Shown: positions 31,866 through 42,142, numbered from the stretch's first letter. The stretch is DNA of 64,000 nucleotides from Deefgea salmonis (GCF_020531905.1 NZ_JAJAWG010000001.1:682001-746000), one strand, 5' to 3'. The notes: generated by a model not told the origin, from the sequence alone. Translations and numbers: made by a program.

Positions 31866-34336
31866 TGTGAGATGCTCCAATGAAATAAAACAGAAAAACG
31901 GTCATCGCTATTGCCACCAATAGCCTGCCGAACCTCAAGTGCAATTCTTTGCTGTAAATCAGGGGCTCGCCATGGATCTCCCCCCAACCAACTCACCAAA
32001 GCCAAGCCAACGCCGATATCGAATCGACTCACCGTCGCATGCTGCTCATTATCAGTATTCATCGCGACCATACTATTGATGTAGGGCATTAAAGTTGTTT
32101 TCCCTGCATCGGCCAATCGATAATGCTCACCCACCTCGGCCAAAGCGGTCAAATAATAGCTATTGGCACGAATCAACCCGGCCGCATCACCATACACTGT
32201 CACAGAAGTCCATTGTGACTTGGCCGGTTGCCAATCGGTATTGATCGAGTGCGAACCCGACAATCGCAACATCACATCTTGGGTATAAGGCGCGCCCTGC
32301 CGGTAAATCCACTCCGCCGAGCCCATTAAAACATAGTCGGTTAATAAACGCTGCCGAACGCCAACGCCAAAATTAGCATGGTGATTTAGCAAGCGGACCG
32401 ATTGATCTTGCAAACTGGCATCAGTACGGGCAAACACGGTCGTTGGTCTGGCTATATCCAACAAGGGATCCAGTTGATAGGCCACCTCTGCGTTTAATGC
32501 ACCACCATATTGCGCAAATTGCACTGGGCTACTCAGTAGACGAGCATCAGGCCCCTGATTTAACCGAACCTGACTACTCAACGACCAATGCCATCGGTCT
32601 TCTAAGGTTTGCACATTGCGTTGCCAGCCAAACAGCTGCGTTTGCATCGCCGCCGCATCCAAGCCCCAACGAGTTTGAATCTCGGCCTGATGATCAATAC
32701 TTAGGCGTAAATCGGCAATGGCCAATTCAGTTTTCCCCAAAGCCATTTCAAGCTGCGCAATTTCTGGGTTTAATTCTTTCCGGTTAGCATCCTGCGCTAA
32801 AGCCGCACGAAACAAGCCCAAAGCTTGCTCAACTTTGCCTTGACCTTTCAACCAAAAACCATATTCGGCCAAAATCTGCGGGTTGTTCGGCGCCAGTTGG
32901 GCCGCTTGCGCCAATGCCGCACCTTGTTGTTCATGGCGCTGCAATTGCTGCAAAAACCCAGCATATTCATACCACAACAAACCACTAGAATTTGCGGCTA
33001 AGGCTTGCTGATAAGCCGTATCCGCCGCTGCGCTATCACCATCTTGCTTGGCTTTGCGTGCCGCTTGTAACGCCAACTCGCCAGCCGGAAAATAATCAGG
33101 ATAATGCGCCGCAACATCCGCACTGACCGCCAAATCAAGATGCTGCAAAGCCAGCTTGGCCAAAGCGCGCGCTTGTGTTTCATCCATTTCCAACTGCAGC
33201 CTTTGGTCTAAGCGCTGCATGCCACGCTCGGTTTCCCCCATCGCCAATAACGCTTCGCCTTCACCTTGCAAGGCTTGAACGGAAGCGTGTCCTTTACGCT
33301 GACTCAACTGATTGGCCGCGGCAAAATAAGCCGCAGCGCGTTGGTAATTTTCTCGGCTGCAATAAGCCGCCGCCATTTGGCTGCGCTCGGTCGTTTGACT
33401 GGGCAAGTCAGACACCGGCGTCACTTTCACTAACAAAGGACAGTTTTTCCCTTGCAAGAGGTTGCTCACCAGCTCACCCAGCGCGGGGGTCCATAAATTC
33501 GCTTGCCTTAACTGGGCAAGCTTACGCTGGAGTTCCACGTATTGATGCGTGGCAATTAAAGCCGAAAATTCAGCACTGATTTGCGCTTCGCGCTGCGCGG
33601 CAGGTAATTCTGCGTAAGGAAAAAGCACTACCGCTTGCAATGCACTCGACGGGGTCGGTAGATCGCGCTGAACGACGTGCGGCGATTTTTTAGGCTTGAT
33701 CGTTGCAGCGATCGACGACATTGCCGAAGGTAATAATTTGGCGGAGAAAGTCGGATTAGACTTGGCCGACTGCAGCACTGCTTCCACCTGAGCCAACAAG
33801 GCATGGGGCAAAACAATTCGATATTGCGCGATTTGGGCCAAAGTCTTTTGAATTTGCGTCACGCTACCTTGTCGTATCGCGGCATTCATCCAAACATCCG
33901 CCACTTTAGTGCGCGCCAAAGGCGTTAAGCCCGAACGCGTTAAGGCTTCAGGTGCAAGCTGCAAGACACGGGCATCATCGTGACTTAAATAAGCGCTCCA
34001 CGCTTGCAATAAGTAGCCCATGCCATCATTGGGCGCGCGGTGCAGCCAATCTTTCCCCAAACGACTCAAGCACTGCGCATCTTGTTGCCGCGAACACACC
34101 TCGGCCAATGCCAACGTCGCCTTCCTTTGGCGAGGATCAATGTTATAAGCCTCTTCAAGCCATTGCCGAGCACCCGCGTAATCACCTTTATCTAAGCGCT
34201 GATAGGCTTTTTCCATGCGCGGATACGTTCTAAACTCACGCCACTCATCCCCCAGCCAACTGGCCTTTACGGGCGAACTCAAACCCAATGCCACGCATAC
34301 AAAGGACACATAGTTGATTGGTTTATTTTTTCTCAT
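31862..34336 (-). CDS. nfrA: NfrA-like outer-membrane polysaccharide exporter (TPR plus beta-barrel)
   Basis: 824 residues. Signal peptide 1-25 (ends SSPVKA). Residues 26-560 are helical repeats of TPR type, for example GDYAGARQWLEEAYNIDPRQ and QQGAALAQAAQLAPNNPQIL; the last ~250 residues are strand-rich with WSLSSQVRLNQG, ALNAEVAYQLDP and the final RFSVLFHWSISH, as for a C-terminal outer-membrane barrel (bacteriophage N4 adsorption protein A, C-terminal family). E. coli NfrA is about 990 residues, so this one is shorter. It should pass the NfrB product through periplasm and outer membrane. Start ATG 34336 has GGGAG and overlaps nfrB by 14 bases. Confidence 0.82.
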   Translation of the reverse strand: MRKNKPINYVSFVCVALGLSSPVKASWLGDEWREFRTYPRMEKAYQRLDKGDYAGARQWLEEAYNIDPRQRKATLALAEVCSRQQDAQCLSRLGKDWLHRAPNDGMGYLLQAWSAYLSHDDARVLQLAPEALTRSGLTPLARTKVADVWMNAAIRQGSVTQIQKTLAQIAQYRIVLPHALLAQVEAVLQSAKSNPTFSAKLLPSAMSSIAATIKPKKSPHVVQRDLPTPSSALQAVVLFPYAELPAAQREAQISAEFSALIATHQYVELQRKLAQLRQANLWTPALGELVSNLLQGKNCPLLVKVTPVSDLPSQTTERSQMAAAYCSRENYQRAAAYFAAANQLSQRKGHASVQALQGEGEALLAMGETERGMQRLDQRLQLEMDETQARALAKLALQHLDLAVSADVAAHYPDYFPAGELALQAARKAKQDGDSAAADTAYQQALAANSSGLLWYEYAGFLQQLQRHEQQGAALAQAAQLAPNNPQILAEYGFWLKGQGKVEQALGLFRAALAQDANRKELNPEIAQLEMALGKTELAIADLRLSIDHQAEIQTRWGLDAAAMQTQLFGWQRNVQTLEDRWHWSLSSQVRLNQGPDARLLSSPVQFAQYGGALNAEVAYQLDPLLDIARPTTVFARTDASLQDQSVRLLNHHANFGVGVRQRLLTDYVLMGSAEWIYRQGAPYTQDVMLRLSGSHSINTDWQPAKSQWTSVTVYGDAAGLIRANSYYLTALAEVGEHYRLADAGKTTLMPYINSMVAMNTDNEQHATVSRFDIGVGLALVSWLGGDPWRAPDLQQRIALEVRQAIGGNSDDRFSVLFHWSISH

Positions 34337-35786
34337 CCGGTTCTCCCGCGTGCAAATCAGGAAAGTCATGGCTGGTTTTATCCCACTGCACCGCTCGGCC
34401 CGTTTTATTACTATTTCTTACCTGAGAAAACGCCCGAAAAAATGCGAAAATATTAATCACATTACCGACAATCATTCGCGGCACCGATTGCAATCCCTGC
34501 CAAAAACCAAAATAACGCCGAGTAAAAATAAACCGTTGCATTACGCGATTTAACATAAACGCAAAATTAATCGCCACCAAAACCCACAGACTACTATTGG
34601 CCCCAATCAGCTCAGGAAAAGTCCACCACTCGGGATTGACTACATGGTGTAGCCATGCTTGCAAAACCGTCAGCACAATCACATAGCCCATGAGTAAAGA
34701 AGGAAAAGCGACCACGCTTTTTCGATCTCGCGCCAACATATATTTCATTAGGGGTTTACCGCTCCAGCCTAAGTTTTTTGTGCCTTGGAAGACAATACCC
34801 ACAATCCATCTGGATTTTTGCCGCACCGCCGGCCAAAAGTGATTTGGAAAAAATTCTTGCACACAAATCATATCGTGCACACCACGACGACCAAACCACG
34901 CAGGCGCTTCGCCTTTAAATTGGACGTGATAATGCAGCATCATTTCCCGCGCACCCACTTCATGCAATCGAAAACCGATCTCATAATCTTCGGTTAACGT
35001 GCCGGTATCAAACACCACCCCGCCATTGATTTCGGACAGCAAACCCAAGGCTTTACGGCTAAATGCAGTCCCCACGCCCGCGCTAGGCACTTGCCCTGTG
35101 AGCAGCTCACGAACCCAGATATCTTTGCCGTGGCATTCAGCAAATTCATCCACATAATGATTGCCAACGACGTTTTGCCAAGGGCGCGCCAATGGCATTA
35201 CCGGCAACTGAACCAAGTCAAATTGAGGTACTAAACGATTAAACGCGCGCAATTCCAAGGGGTGAATCATGTCTTCGGCATCGTGATAGGCCAAGCACGT
35301 GAAGTGAATTCCTTCTCGCTGTTCCATTGCGGCAATAAAAGCAACCACATGATTTAAGCAATCGGCCTTGGTCGTGGGCCCTGGATCGCGAGTAACGACT
35401 TTATGCACATTGGGGTATTTTTTGGCGACTCGATCCACCTCGGCCTGCGTCTCTGGATCATTGGGATAGGTGCCAACAAAAATATGATAATTGTCGTAGT
35501 CAAACGTACTCGCCGCATAATCGGCCATCCGCTGTATCACCGGCGCTTCATGCCAAGCTGGAATCATAATGGCAATGGCTTGCTGCTCATCTTGATACAA
35601 ATCGTCGGCAAACTCAGGGAGGTATTGACTTCTACGCCATGATTTTCTTTGCTTAAAGCGCCATACCCAATAGCGACAATCAATAAAAAAATCATCGAGC
35701 GAGCTCAAAAAAATCACCACAATCCCCAACTTCAACAGCAAGGAGATCAAAAACCAATACGCCGCCAACACATCAAGCCAACTCAC
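34323..35786 (-). CDS. nfrB: NfrB-like processive glycosyltransferase, without the C-terminal c-di-GMP domain
   Basis: 487 residues, GT2 family inner-membrane synthase. N-terminal helices about 5-30, then a catalytic domain: [13 protein letters not shown] (72-84), [29 protein letters not shown] (168-172), TEDYEIGFR (265-273) and the product-binding RQKSRW (322-327). Four hydrophobic segments follow (about 330-450). It ends at [11 protein letters not shown] plus a short tail. In E. coli NfrB (about 745 residues) a cyclic-di-GMP-binding MshEN domain follows this point; here it is absent. The GTG start at 35786 overlaps the wecB stop (GTGA) with AGGTGG upstream; a TTG at 35807 is also open. Confidence 0.88.
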   Translation of the reverse strand: MSWLDVLAAYWFLISLLLKLGIVVIFLSSLDDFFIDCRYWVWRFKQRKSWRRSQYLPEFADDLYQDEQQAIAIMIPAWHEAPVIQRMADYAASTFDYDNYHIFVGTYPNDPETQAEVDRVAKKYPNVHKVVTRDPGPTTKADCLNHVVAFIAAMEQREGIHFTCLAYHDAEDMIHPLELRAFNRLVPQFDLVQLPVMPLARPWQNVVGNHYVDEFAECHGKDIWVRELLTGQVPSAGVGTAFSRKALGLLSEINGGVVFDTGTLTEDYEIGFRLHEVGAREMMLHYHVQFKGEAPAWFGRRGVHDMICVQEFFPNHFWPAVRQKSRWIVGIVFQGTKNLGWSGKPLMKYMLARDRKSVVAFPSLLMGYVIVLTVLQAWLHHVVNPEWWTFPELIGANSSLWVLVAINFAFMLNRVMQRFIFTRRYFGFWQGLQSVPRMIVGNVINIFAFFRAFSQVRNSNKTGRAVQWDKTSHDFPDLHAGEPDEKK

Positions 35787-36943
35787 TGCGCCACCTGCCA
35801 AGCACAAATTAAATCAACAATCCGCTTGGCCGCATGACCATCACCATACGGATTGCCGGCCTGAGCCATCGCCCGATACACCGCAGGATCGTCAAGCAAC
35901 TGACTGACGGCCTGCACGATACGCTCGCCATCGGTACCGACAAGTTTGGCAGTGCCGGCAGCAACCGCTTCTGGGCGCTCGGTGGTTTCACGCATCACCA
36001 ACACCGGCTTACCTAAAGTTGGCGCTTCTTCTTGAATGCCACCACTATCGGTGAGCACCAAAAAACAACGCTTTAATAAATACACAAAGGGTAAATAGGT
36101 CTGCGGCGCAATCAAGTGCACGTTGGTGCATGATTGCAGAATCTCATTCACCGGCGCTTGCACCTGTGGATTTAAATGCACTGGATACACGATTTGCACA
36201 TCATCACGCATGGCTAACTGGCGCAATGCTTGGCAGATGTGTACAAAACCATCGCCAAAATTTTCGCGCCGATGGCCGGTGACTAAAATCAGTTTTTTGC
36301 TTGGGTCTAAAAAAGGAAACGCAGCGGCAAGCGACAAAGCCAAATCGGCATCAGTATCAATCTGCTGACTCACTTGCAACAAAGCATCGAGCACCGTATT
36401 GCCGGTCACAAACACCGACTCTGGCGCAACACCCGCTCGCAATAAATTATTGGCTGCCGTTGCTGTCGGCGCAAAATGCAGCGCGGCAAATAAACCCACC
36501 ACCGAGCGATTGAGCTCTTCAGGCCACGGCGCATATAAATTACCCGTTCTCAGGCCTGCTTCAACATGGCCAACGGGAATATGCTGATAAAACGCGGCAA
36601 GACCCGCCGCCAATGTGGTCGTGGTATCGCCATGCACCAACACTAAATCCGGCTGATAAGCCACCAACACATCGCGCACGGCCTGCAAGGCCCGCGCGGT
36701 TAAGTCGGTCAAATTTTGCCCGGGCTGCATTAAGTTCAAATCATAATCGGCCTCCAGGCCAAACAAACGCATGACTTGGTCGAGCATTTCACGATGCTGT
36801 GCGGTCACACACACTCGGCATTCAATCTCGACGTTAGCCTGCAAAGCCAAAACCAGCGGCGCCATTTTAATCGCCTCAGGCCGAGTGCCAAAAACACACA
36901 GCACTTTTTTCTGCGGTTTGGCTGGCGCAATCGATAAGCTCAT
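35783..36943 (-). CDS. wecB: Non-hydrolysing UDP-N-acetylglucosamine 2-epimerase
   Basis: 386 residues, GT-B-fold epimerase that interconverts UDP-GlcNAc and UDP-ManNAc. Marks: [15 protein letters not shown] (18-32), [28 protein letters not shown] (about 104-120), [42 protein letters not shown] and [10 protein letters not shown]: all conserved in WecB/MnaA enzymes. It is the first gene of wecB-nfrB-nfrA-ybcH; no wecC or other ManNAcA gene is adjacent, so the UDP-ManNAc is probably used as such by NfrB. A perfect 13-bp palindrome lies about 42 bases upstream of the ATG. Confidence 0.93.
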   Translation of the reverse strand: MSLSIAPAKPQKKVLCVFGTRPEAIKMAPLVLALQANVEIECRVCVTAQHREMLDQVMRLFGLEADYDLNLMQPGQNLTDLTARALQAVRDVLVAYQPDLVLVHGDTTTTLAAGLAAFYQHIPVGHVEAGLRTGNLYAPWPEELNRSVVGLFAALHFAPTATAANNLLRAGVAPESVFVTGNTVLDALLQVSQQIDTDADLALSLAAAFPFLDPSKKLILVTGHRRENFGDGFVHICQALRQLAMRDDVQIVYPVHLNPQVQAPVNEILQSCTNVHLIAPQTYLPFVYLLKRCFLVLTDSGGIQEEAPTLGKPVLVMRETTERPEAVAAGTAKLVGTDGERIVQAVSQLLDDPAVYRAMAQAGNPYGDGHAAKRIVDLICAWQVAQ

Positions 36944-36984
36944 ACTTAAATCACTTCAATAAATTAAACTTATTTATTTTAGTT

Positions 36985-36997
36985 CAAGCAATGCTTG
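36985..36997. promoter_or_regulatory. Palindrome upstream of wecB (candidate operator)
   Basis: CAAGCA-A-TGCTTG, a perfect 13-base palindrome with a central base, inside an AT-rich stretch 42-54 bases upstream of the wecB ATG and at the expected place for promoter control of the polysaccharide operon. No regulator is identified; the call is positional only. Confidence 0.35.
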
Positions 36998-37050
36998 TAA
37001 TTTAATTAAATTCACCAAAACAATTAACAATCTCCGCAAACCTTAAAACA

Positions 37051-37081
37051 AAAAAATACCGGCAGTCTATACCGGTATTTT
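37051..37081 (-). terminator. Intrinsic terminator of ppsA
   Basis: Arms AAATACCGG (37054-37062) and CCGGTATTT (37072-37080), 9-base loop, A-run on the left (T-tract on the minus strand), 24 bases beyond the ppsA stop. It also has T residues on the plus side. Confidence 0.85.
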
Positions 37082-37104
37082 TCTGCTGTAGAACTACAAA
37101 AACG

Positions 37105-39477
37105 CTAAGCTTTACCGCCATTAGCCAAGAAGAGCCAAGTTTCAATCACGGTGTCCGGATTAAGTGAAATCGTTTCAATCCCTTCTTCAACCAACCATTG
37201 GGCAAAGTCAGGATGATCTGACGGGCCTTGGCCACAAATCCCAACGTATTTACCCAATTTACGGCAAGCTTTAATCGACATCGACAACATCGCTTTCACC
37301 GCCTCATTGCGCTCGTCAAAGCTAGTTGAAACTGGGCCACCTGAATCGCGATCAATCCCTAAGGTCAATTGCGTCATATCGTTAGAACCAATCGAGAAGC
37401 CATCAAAGTACTGCAAAAATTGCTCAGCTAAGACGGCATTGGCCGGAATTTCACACATCATAATCACGCGTAAACCGTTTTCGCCGCGTTTCAAACCATT
37501 GCGTTCCAGCAACTCAATCACACACTCGGCTTCGTTTAGCGTGCGCACGAATGGAATCATCACTTCAACATTGGTCAGCCCCATCACATCGCGGACTTTT
37601 TTCACCGCGCGGCATTCCAATTCAAAACAATCACGGAACGATTTATCGACATAACGGGCTGCACCGCGAAAGCCAATCATTGGATTTTCTTCGTGTGGCT
37701 CATACTCAGTACCGCCGAGCAAATTGGCATATTCATTTGATTTAAAATCAGACAAGCGCACAATGACTTTTTTCGGATAAAACGCCGCACCTAAAGTTGC
37801 AATCCCTTCAGCAATCTTATCGATATAAAAATCAATCGCCGAGCGATAGCCTGCGATGCGCTCTTCAACCTGTGATTTCAGCGGTTCGGCCAAATTAGGG
37901 TAAGCCAGCAACGCTTTGGGATGAATCCCGATCATGCGATTAATAATGAATTCCAAACGCGCTAAACCCACACCTTCATTTGGCAGCTGGCAAAAATCAA
38001 ATGCCAGCTCAGGATTACCCACATTCATCATGATTTTAACCGGCGCTTCAGGCAAGCTTTGTAGCGCCACGTCTAGTCGTTCAAACTTCAATAAGCCTTC
38101 ATACACAAAACCGGCATCGCCTTCCGAGCAAGAGACGGTCACTTCATCGCCTTCTTTAAGCATGTGCGTGGCGTCACCACAACCCACCACCGCCGGAATA
38201 CCCAACTCACGCGCAATAATGGCCGCGTGGCAAGTGCGGCCACCCCGGTTGGTCACAATCGCCGCCGCCCGCTTCATCACCGGCTCCCAATCCGGATCGG
38301 TCATATCCGACACCAACACGTCGCCAGCCTGCACCCGATCCATCTCGGACACATCGCGAATAATCCGCACTTTGCCTTGGCCGATTTTTTGACCAATAGC
38401 CCGACCCTCGGTCATGATGCGGCTGGTTTCTAGCATCCGAAACTTGGTGAGCTTATCTGAGCTCGACTCTTGAGATTTAACGGTCTCTGGACGTGCTTGC
38501 AAGATATACAGCTGGCCATCAATTCCATCACGGCCCCATTCCACATCCATTGGCCGACCGTAATGCTGCTCGATTATCACTGCGTAACGCGCTAATTCTT
38601 CCACTTCGGCATCGGTAATTGAGAATTGATGGCGCAGCTCTTTAGATACCGGCACAGTGCGCACGGACTTGCCCGCCACCGATTCGGTATCAAATTCCAT
38701 TTTGAGTGCCTTGCCGCCCAAATGACGGCGCACAATCGCCGGGCGACCAGCCGCTAAGGTCGGTTTATGCACAAAAAACTCATCGGGATTAACTGCGCCT
38801 TGCACCACGGTTTCACCCAAACCATACGACGCGGTAACAAACACCACTTGATCAAAACCCGATTCGGTATCAATGGTAAACAGCACCCCTGCCGCGCCTT
38901 TATCCGAGCGCACCATGCGCTGAATACCCGCCGATAGCGCCACAATTTTGTGATCAAAGCCTTTATGCACCCGATACGCAATCGCTCTATCGTTATATAA
39001 AGAAGCAAACACATGCTTCATCGCATCCACTACATTTTGGTAGCCGACGATATTTAAAAAGGTTTCTTGCTGACCGGCAAAAGACGCATCCGGTAAATCT
39101 TCGGCCGTGGCCGACGAGCGCACTGCGACGGTGACATTGTCACCCAAACGCGCGTAATGCTCGGCCATTTCAGCTTCAAGTTGGGCTGGCAACGGGGTCG
39201 CCATAATCCACTCCCGGATTTGCTTACCCACCACGGCCAATTGCTTGACATCATCCACGTCTAGCGTACTGAGGATTTCATCAATCTGTTCAGCCAAACC
39301 GTTTTGCGCCAGAAAGACCCGATAAGCTTCGGCTGAGGTGGCAAACCCGCCGGGAACGCGTACGCCTTTTTCGCTAAGCTGCGAAATCATTTCGCCCAAC
39401 GAGGCGTTTTTCCCACCCACTTTTTCTACGTCATTCATGCGTAGCTGAGCAAAATCGAGTACGTATTTTTCAGTCAT
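37105..39477 (-). CDS. ppsA: Phosphoenolpyruvate synthase
   Basis: 790 residues, matching the usual ~792. It converts pyruvate, ATP and water to PEP, AMP and phosphate, the entry to gluconeogenesis from pyruvate. N-terminal ATP-grasp domain ([40 protein letters not shown]), central swivelling domain with the catalytic His in [14 protein letters not shown], and C-terminal PEP-utilising barrel ([31 protein letters not shown] with the active Cys). Divergent from its own regulator ppsR across 143 bases. Works with fbp, tpiA and the pyruvate uptake island in this window. Confidence 0.97.
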   Translation of the reverse strand: MTEKYVLDFAQLRMNDVEKVGGKNASLGEMISQLSEKGVRVPGGFATSAEAYRVFLAQNGLAEQIDEILSTLDVDDVKQLAVVGKQIREWIMATPLPAQLEAEMAEHYARLGDNVTVAVRSSATAEDLPDASFAGQQETFLNIVGYQNVVDAMKHVFASLYNDRAIAYRVHKGFDHKIVALSAGIQRMVRSDKGAAGVLFTIDTESGFDQVVFVTASYGLGETVVQGAVNPDEFFVHKPTLAAGRPAIVRRHLGGKALKMEFDTESVAGKSVRTVPVSKELRHQFSITDAEVEELARYAVIIEQHYGRPMDVEWGRDGIDGQLYILQARPETVKSQESSSDKLTKFRMLETSRIMTEGRAIGQKIGQGKVRIIRDVSEMDRVQAGDVLVSDMTDPDWEPVMKRAAAIVTNRGGRTCHAAIIARELGIPAVVGCGDATHMLKEGDEVTVSCSEGDAGFVYEGLLKFERLDVALQSLPEAPVKIMMNVGNPELAFDFCQLPNEGVGLARLEFIINRMIGIHPKALLAYPNLAEPLKSQVEERIAGYRSAIDFYIDKIAEGIATLGAAFYPKKVIVRLSDFKSNEYANLLGGTEYEPHEENPMIGFRGAARYVDKSFRDCFELECRAVKKVRDVMGLTNVEVMIPFVRTLNEAECVIELLERNGLKRGENGLRVIMMCEIPANAVLAEQFLQYFDGFSIGSNDMTQLTLGIDRDSGGPVSTSFDERNEAVKAMLSMSIKACRKLGKYVGICGQGPSDHPDFAQWLVEEGIETISLNPDTVIETWLFLANGGKA

Positions 39478-39620
39478 CTGGCGTGGCCCTTAACAATTAA
39501 AGAATGCTGCATTGCAAAAATCCCCTCAAGTTTAGCTTTTTAGTCGCGAAAGCCAAGTCAGGAAATACCTTTACTGGTTTTCCTGATGATTGCACGTTAT
39601 CCTGCTGCAAAGGGGGGTAT

Positions 39621-40439
39621 ATGCGCCGAACAGCTTTTTTTGTCTCTGATCGAACAGGGATTACTGCCGAAATTTTAGGGCATTCATTGCTATCACAGTT
39701 TGAAGATGTTGACTTCAACCGAATCACCTTGCCATTTGTTGACACCATGGCCAAAGCCGAGCAAGTGGCCTTGGACATCCGCCGCCACGCGGTAGTTGAT
39801 GGCTGTCGACCTTTGGTTTTTAGCACCATTGTCGACCCGATCTTACGCGAAAAAATCCACGTCGAAGACGCTTTAACCGTTGATTTTTTAGAACAATTTA
39901 TCGGCCCACTCGAAGAAGAGCTGGGTATTGAATCCACCCACACCATCGGCCGCTCGCATTCAATCGGCAATTTTGAAGAGTATAAAAATCGAATAGACGC
40001 GGTTAATTTTTCAATTAATCACGATGACGGCATCATGCCGCGCGACTTAGCCGAAGCCGATTTAATTTTGGTTGGCGTCTCTCGCTCTGGCAAAACCCCC
40101 ACTTGCCTATATCTGGCCTTACAGTTCGGCATCAAGGCGGCCAACTATCCACTCACACCAGAAGACTTCGGCCAACACACTTTGCCGCGCCTTTTGTTGC
40201 CATATCGACACAAATTATTCGGCCTTACAATTGAGCCAGAACGCTTACAACAGATTCGCGAAGAAAGAAAACCCGATAGTCGTTACTGTTCAATTGAAAC
40301 TTGTCAGTTTGAAGTCGCCGAAGCCGAAGCACTCTTGCGTCACGTGGGCGTTCCCTATCTCAATACCACGCGCATGTCGATTGAAGAGCTGTCAACCACC
40401 ATCATGCACCGCACGGGCATCAAGCGTCGAACCTTCTAA
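39621..40439 (+). CDS. ppsR: PEP synthase regulatory protein (kinase/pyrophosphorylase)
   Basis: 272 residues, PPSR (former DUF299) family. It inactivates PpsA by ADP-dependent phosphorylation of a Thr next to the catalytic His and reactivates it by Pi-dependent pyrophosphorolysis. Marks: FFVSDRTGITAE (7-18), GRSHSIGNFEEYKNRIDAVN, P-loop GVSRSGKT (152-159), IKAANYPLTPEDF and SIETCQFEVAEAE. The frame is open back to 39504, but ATG 39621 has a strong AAGGGGGG Shine-Dalgarno and the family N-terminus. Divergent from ppsA, the usual arrangement. Confidence 0.95.
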   Translation: MRRTAFFVSDRTGITAEILGHSLLSQFEDVDFNRITLPFVDTMAKAEQVALDIRRHAVVDGCRPLVFSTIVDPILREKIHVEDALTVDFLEQFIGPLEEELGIESTHTIGRSHSIGNFEEYKNRIDAVNFSINHDDGIMPRDLAEADLILVGVSRSGKTPTCLYLALQFGIKAANYPLTPEDFGQHTLPRLLLPYRHKLFGLTIEPERLQQIREERKPDSRYCSIETCQFEVAEAEALLRHVGVPYLNTTRMSIEELSTTIMHRTGIKRRTF

Positions 40440-40446
40440 AACCACA

Positions 40447-40505
40447 TCAATGCACCTCAGATTCAGCTTAAAATCAGCTTTTTTCCTGAATTTGCGGTGC
40501 ATTGA
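40447..40505 (+). terminator. Long imperfect hairpin behind ppsR (probable terminator)
   Basis: Outer arms TCAATGCACC (40447-40456) and GGTGCATTGA (40496-40505); inside, ATTCAG pairs with CTGAAT, and a T-run (CTTTTTTCC) lies in the loop. Starts 8 bases after the ppsR stop. The T-tract is not at the 3' side, so termination is only probable. Confidence 0.5.
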
Positions 40506-40586
40506 TTACAGAAGTCGCAAACTGAGCTTCCTTGTGTTGCACTGAAACGGTAAACTGCGATCTTTCGCTGTTGTGACCCTAGCACC

Positions 40587-41303
40587 ATGACCAGTTTTGC
40601 TTACGCCGATGATCCGGCGCCTGTCTTTGAGTTTAAAAGCACCACCACCAAACTCACCGCGTTTGTGCCCAGCACGCTCGAGCCAGAAAAATTAATTCTC
40701 GCCCTCCAAGAGCAGCTCGGTGACGGCGAACATTTTCTATCCAACGAGCAAATCGCCGTTGACTTTAGTCAGCTCAAATCGATTCCATCGGCAATAGAGA
40801 TCGCGGCATTGGTCAATGTGTTACGCCAATTCCAGCTCAAGCCGATTGCAGCCCAAGGCGGCTCAATCGATCAACAAGTCGCCGCCCAAGAAGCCGGGCT
40901 GGTCGTACTGCAAGACAGCAGCATCACGCACACGACGCCCGTTGTTGAGCCCATCGCAACACCATCAGCAATGATTATTCATCGCCCGGTCAGAACCGGA
41001 CAACAGGTGTACGCCAAAGGCTGCGACTTAATCGTATTGGCCTTGGTGTCTCACGGCGCGGAGGTCATTGCTGATGGCAATATCCATGTTTACGCGCCAC
41101 TGCGTGGCCGCGCTTTAGCTGGTGCGCGAGGCGACACGCAGGCGAGAATTTTCACCACCTGCATGGAAGCTGAATTGGTTTCTATTGCCGGTATTTATCG
41201 CTCACTGGACGCAGACCTGCCGGACGCCATTGCAGGCAAACCGAGCCAAATCTACCTCGATCAAGACAAGCTCTCGATCGAAGCACTCACTCAAACCAAT
41301 TAA
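40587..41303 (+). CDS. minC: Septum site-determining protein MinC
   Basis: 238 residues. N-terminal FtsZ-inhibiting domain (FEFKSTTTKLTAFVPS to about residue 110), short linker, C-terminal beta-helix that dimerises and binds MinD: VRTGQQVYAKGCDLIVLA, GAEVIADGNIHVYAPLRGRA (about 160-180) and ARIFTTCMEAELVSIAG. With MinD it blocks Z-ring assembly at the poles. First gene of minCDE; 26 bases before minD. Confidence 0.95.
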   Translation: MTSFAYADDPAPVFEFKSTTTKLTAFVPSTLEPEKLILALQEQLGDGEHFLSNEQIAVDFSQLKSIPSAIEIAALVNVLRQFQLKPIAAQGGSIDQQVAAQEAGLVVLQDSSITHTTPVVEPIATPSAMIIHRPVRTGQQVYAKGCDLIVLALVSHGAEVIADGNIHVYAPLRGRALAGARGDTQARIFTTCMEAELVSIAGIYRSLDADLPDAIAGKPSQIYLDQDKLSIEALTQTN

Positions 41304-41329
41304 ACTTATTTTATTTGCAGGGGATTTCC

Positions 41330-42139
41330 GTGGCAAAAATCGTAGTAATAACATCCGGCAAAGGTGGCGTTGGCAAAACAACAACCAGCGCTAGCTTCGC
41401 CTCGGGCCTCGCCTTACGTGGTTTTAAAACCGCTGTCATCGACTTTGATGTAGGCTTACGCAACCTAGACCTGATCATGGGTTGCGAGCGACGTGTGGTG
41501 TACGACTTTGTTAACGTTGTTCAAGGCGAAGCCAATCTGCGCCAAGCGCTGATTAAAGACAAAAACTGCGACAATCTGTATGTATTACCCGCTTCACAAA
41601 CGCGTGACAAAGACGCGCTTTCCAAAGAAGGCGTCGAAAAGGTCCTCAAAGAACTCGAGCATGATGGTTTTGATTACATCATTTGCGATAGCCCCGCTGG
41701 CATCGAAACCGGCGCGTTTTTGGCCTTGTACTTTGCCGACGAAGCGATTGTGGTGACCAATCCAGAAGTATCCTCGGTGCGTGACTCGGATCGGATTATT
41801 GGTATTTTGGATGCCAAATCAAAGCGCGCTGAAGACGGCGGCTCAGTCAAAACGCATTTACTGATTACCCGCTACAGCCCCGCTCGCGTAGAAAGCGGCG
41901 AAATGCTGTCGCTGGACGACGTGCAGCATCTATTGCGCATTCCATTAATCGGCATCGTGCCAGAATCTGAAACCGTGTTACAAGCTTCCAACTCGGGCAC
42001 GCCAGCGATTCACAACACCGGCTCGGATGTATCAGAAGCGTATAAAGACGTGGTGGCCCGCTTTCTGGGTGAAACCAAGCCGATGCGTTTTGTTGAAGTA
42101 CCGAAGGCGCCGTTCTGGAAACGGTTGTTTGGGGGTTAA
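41330..42139 (+). CDS. minD: Septum site-determining ATPase MinD
   Basis: 269 residues. Deviant Walker A SGKGGVGKTT (9-18), Walker B region YIICDSPAGIETGA, and a C-terminal amphipathic membrane-targeting helix (APFWKRLFGG). ATP-bound MinD sits on the inner membrane and recruits MinC and MinE. The start is the GTG at 41330 with an AGGGGA Shine-Dalgarno, giving the family N-terminus AKIVVITSGKGG; the frame also runs back to a TTG at 41315. Confidence 0.97.
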   Translation: MAKIVVITSGKGGVGKTTTSASFASGLALRGFKTAVIDFDVGLRNLDLIMGCERRVVYDFVNVVQGEANLRQALIKDKNCDNLYVLPASQTRDKDALSKEGVEKVLKELEHDGFDYIICDSPAGIETGAFLALYFADEAIVVTNPEVSSVRDSDRIIGILDAKSKRAEDGGSVKTHLLITRYSPARVESGEMLSLDDVQHLLRIPLIGIVPESETVLQASNSGTPAIHNTGSDVSEAYKDVVARFLGETKPMRFVEVPKAPFWKRLFGG

Positions 42140-42142
42140 TTG

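Noticed and set aside
30903-36943. Poly-GlcNAc (pga) or cellulose (bcs) operon
   Set aside because: No PgaB deacetylase, BcsB or PilZ domain; the synthase resembles NfrB in its HDAED, TEDYEIG and RQKSRW context and the C-terminal WDKTSHDFP, and a UDP-GlcNAc 2-epimerase is included.
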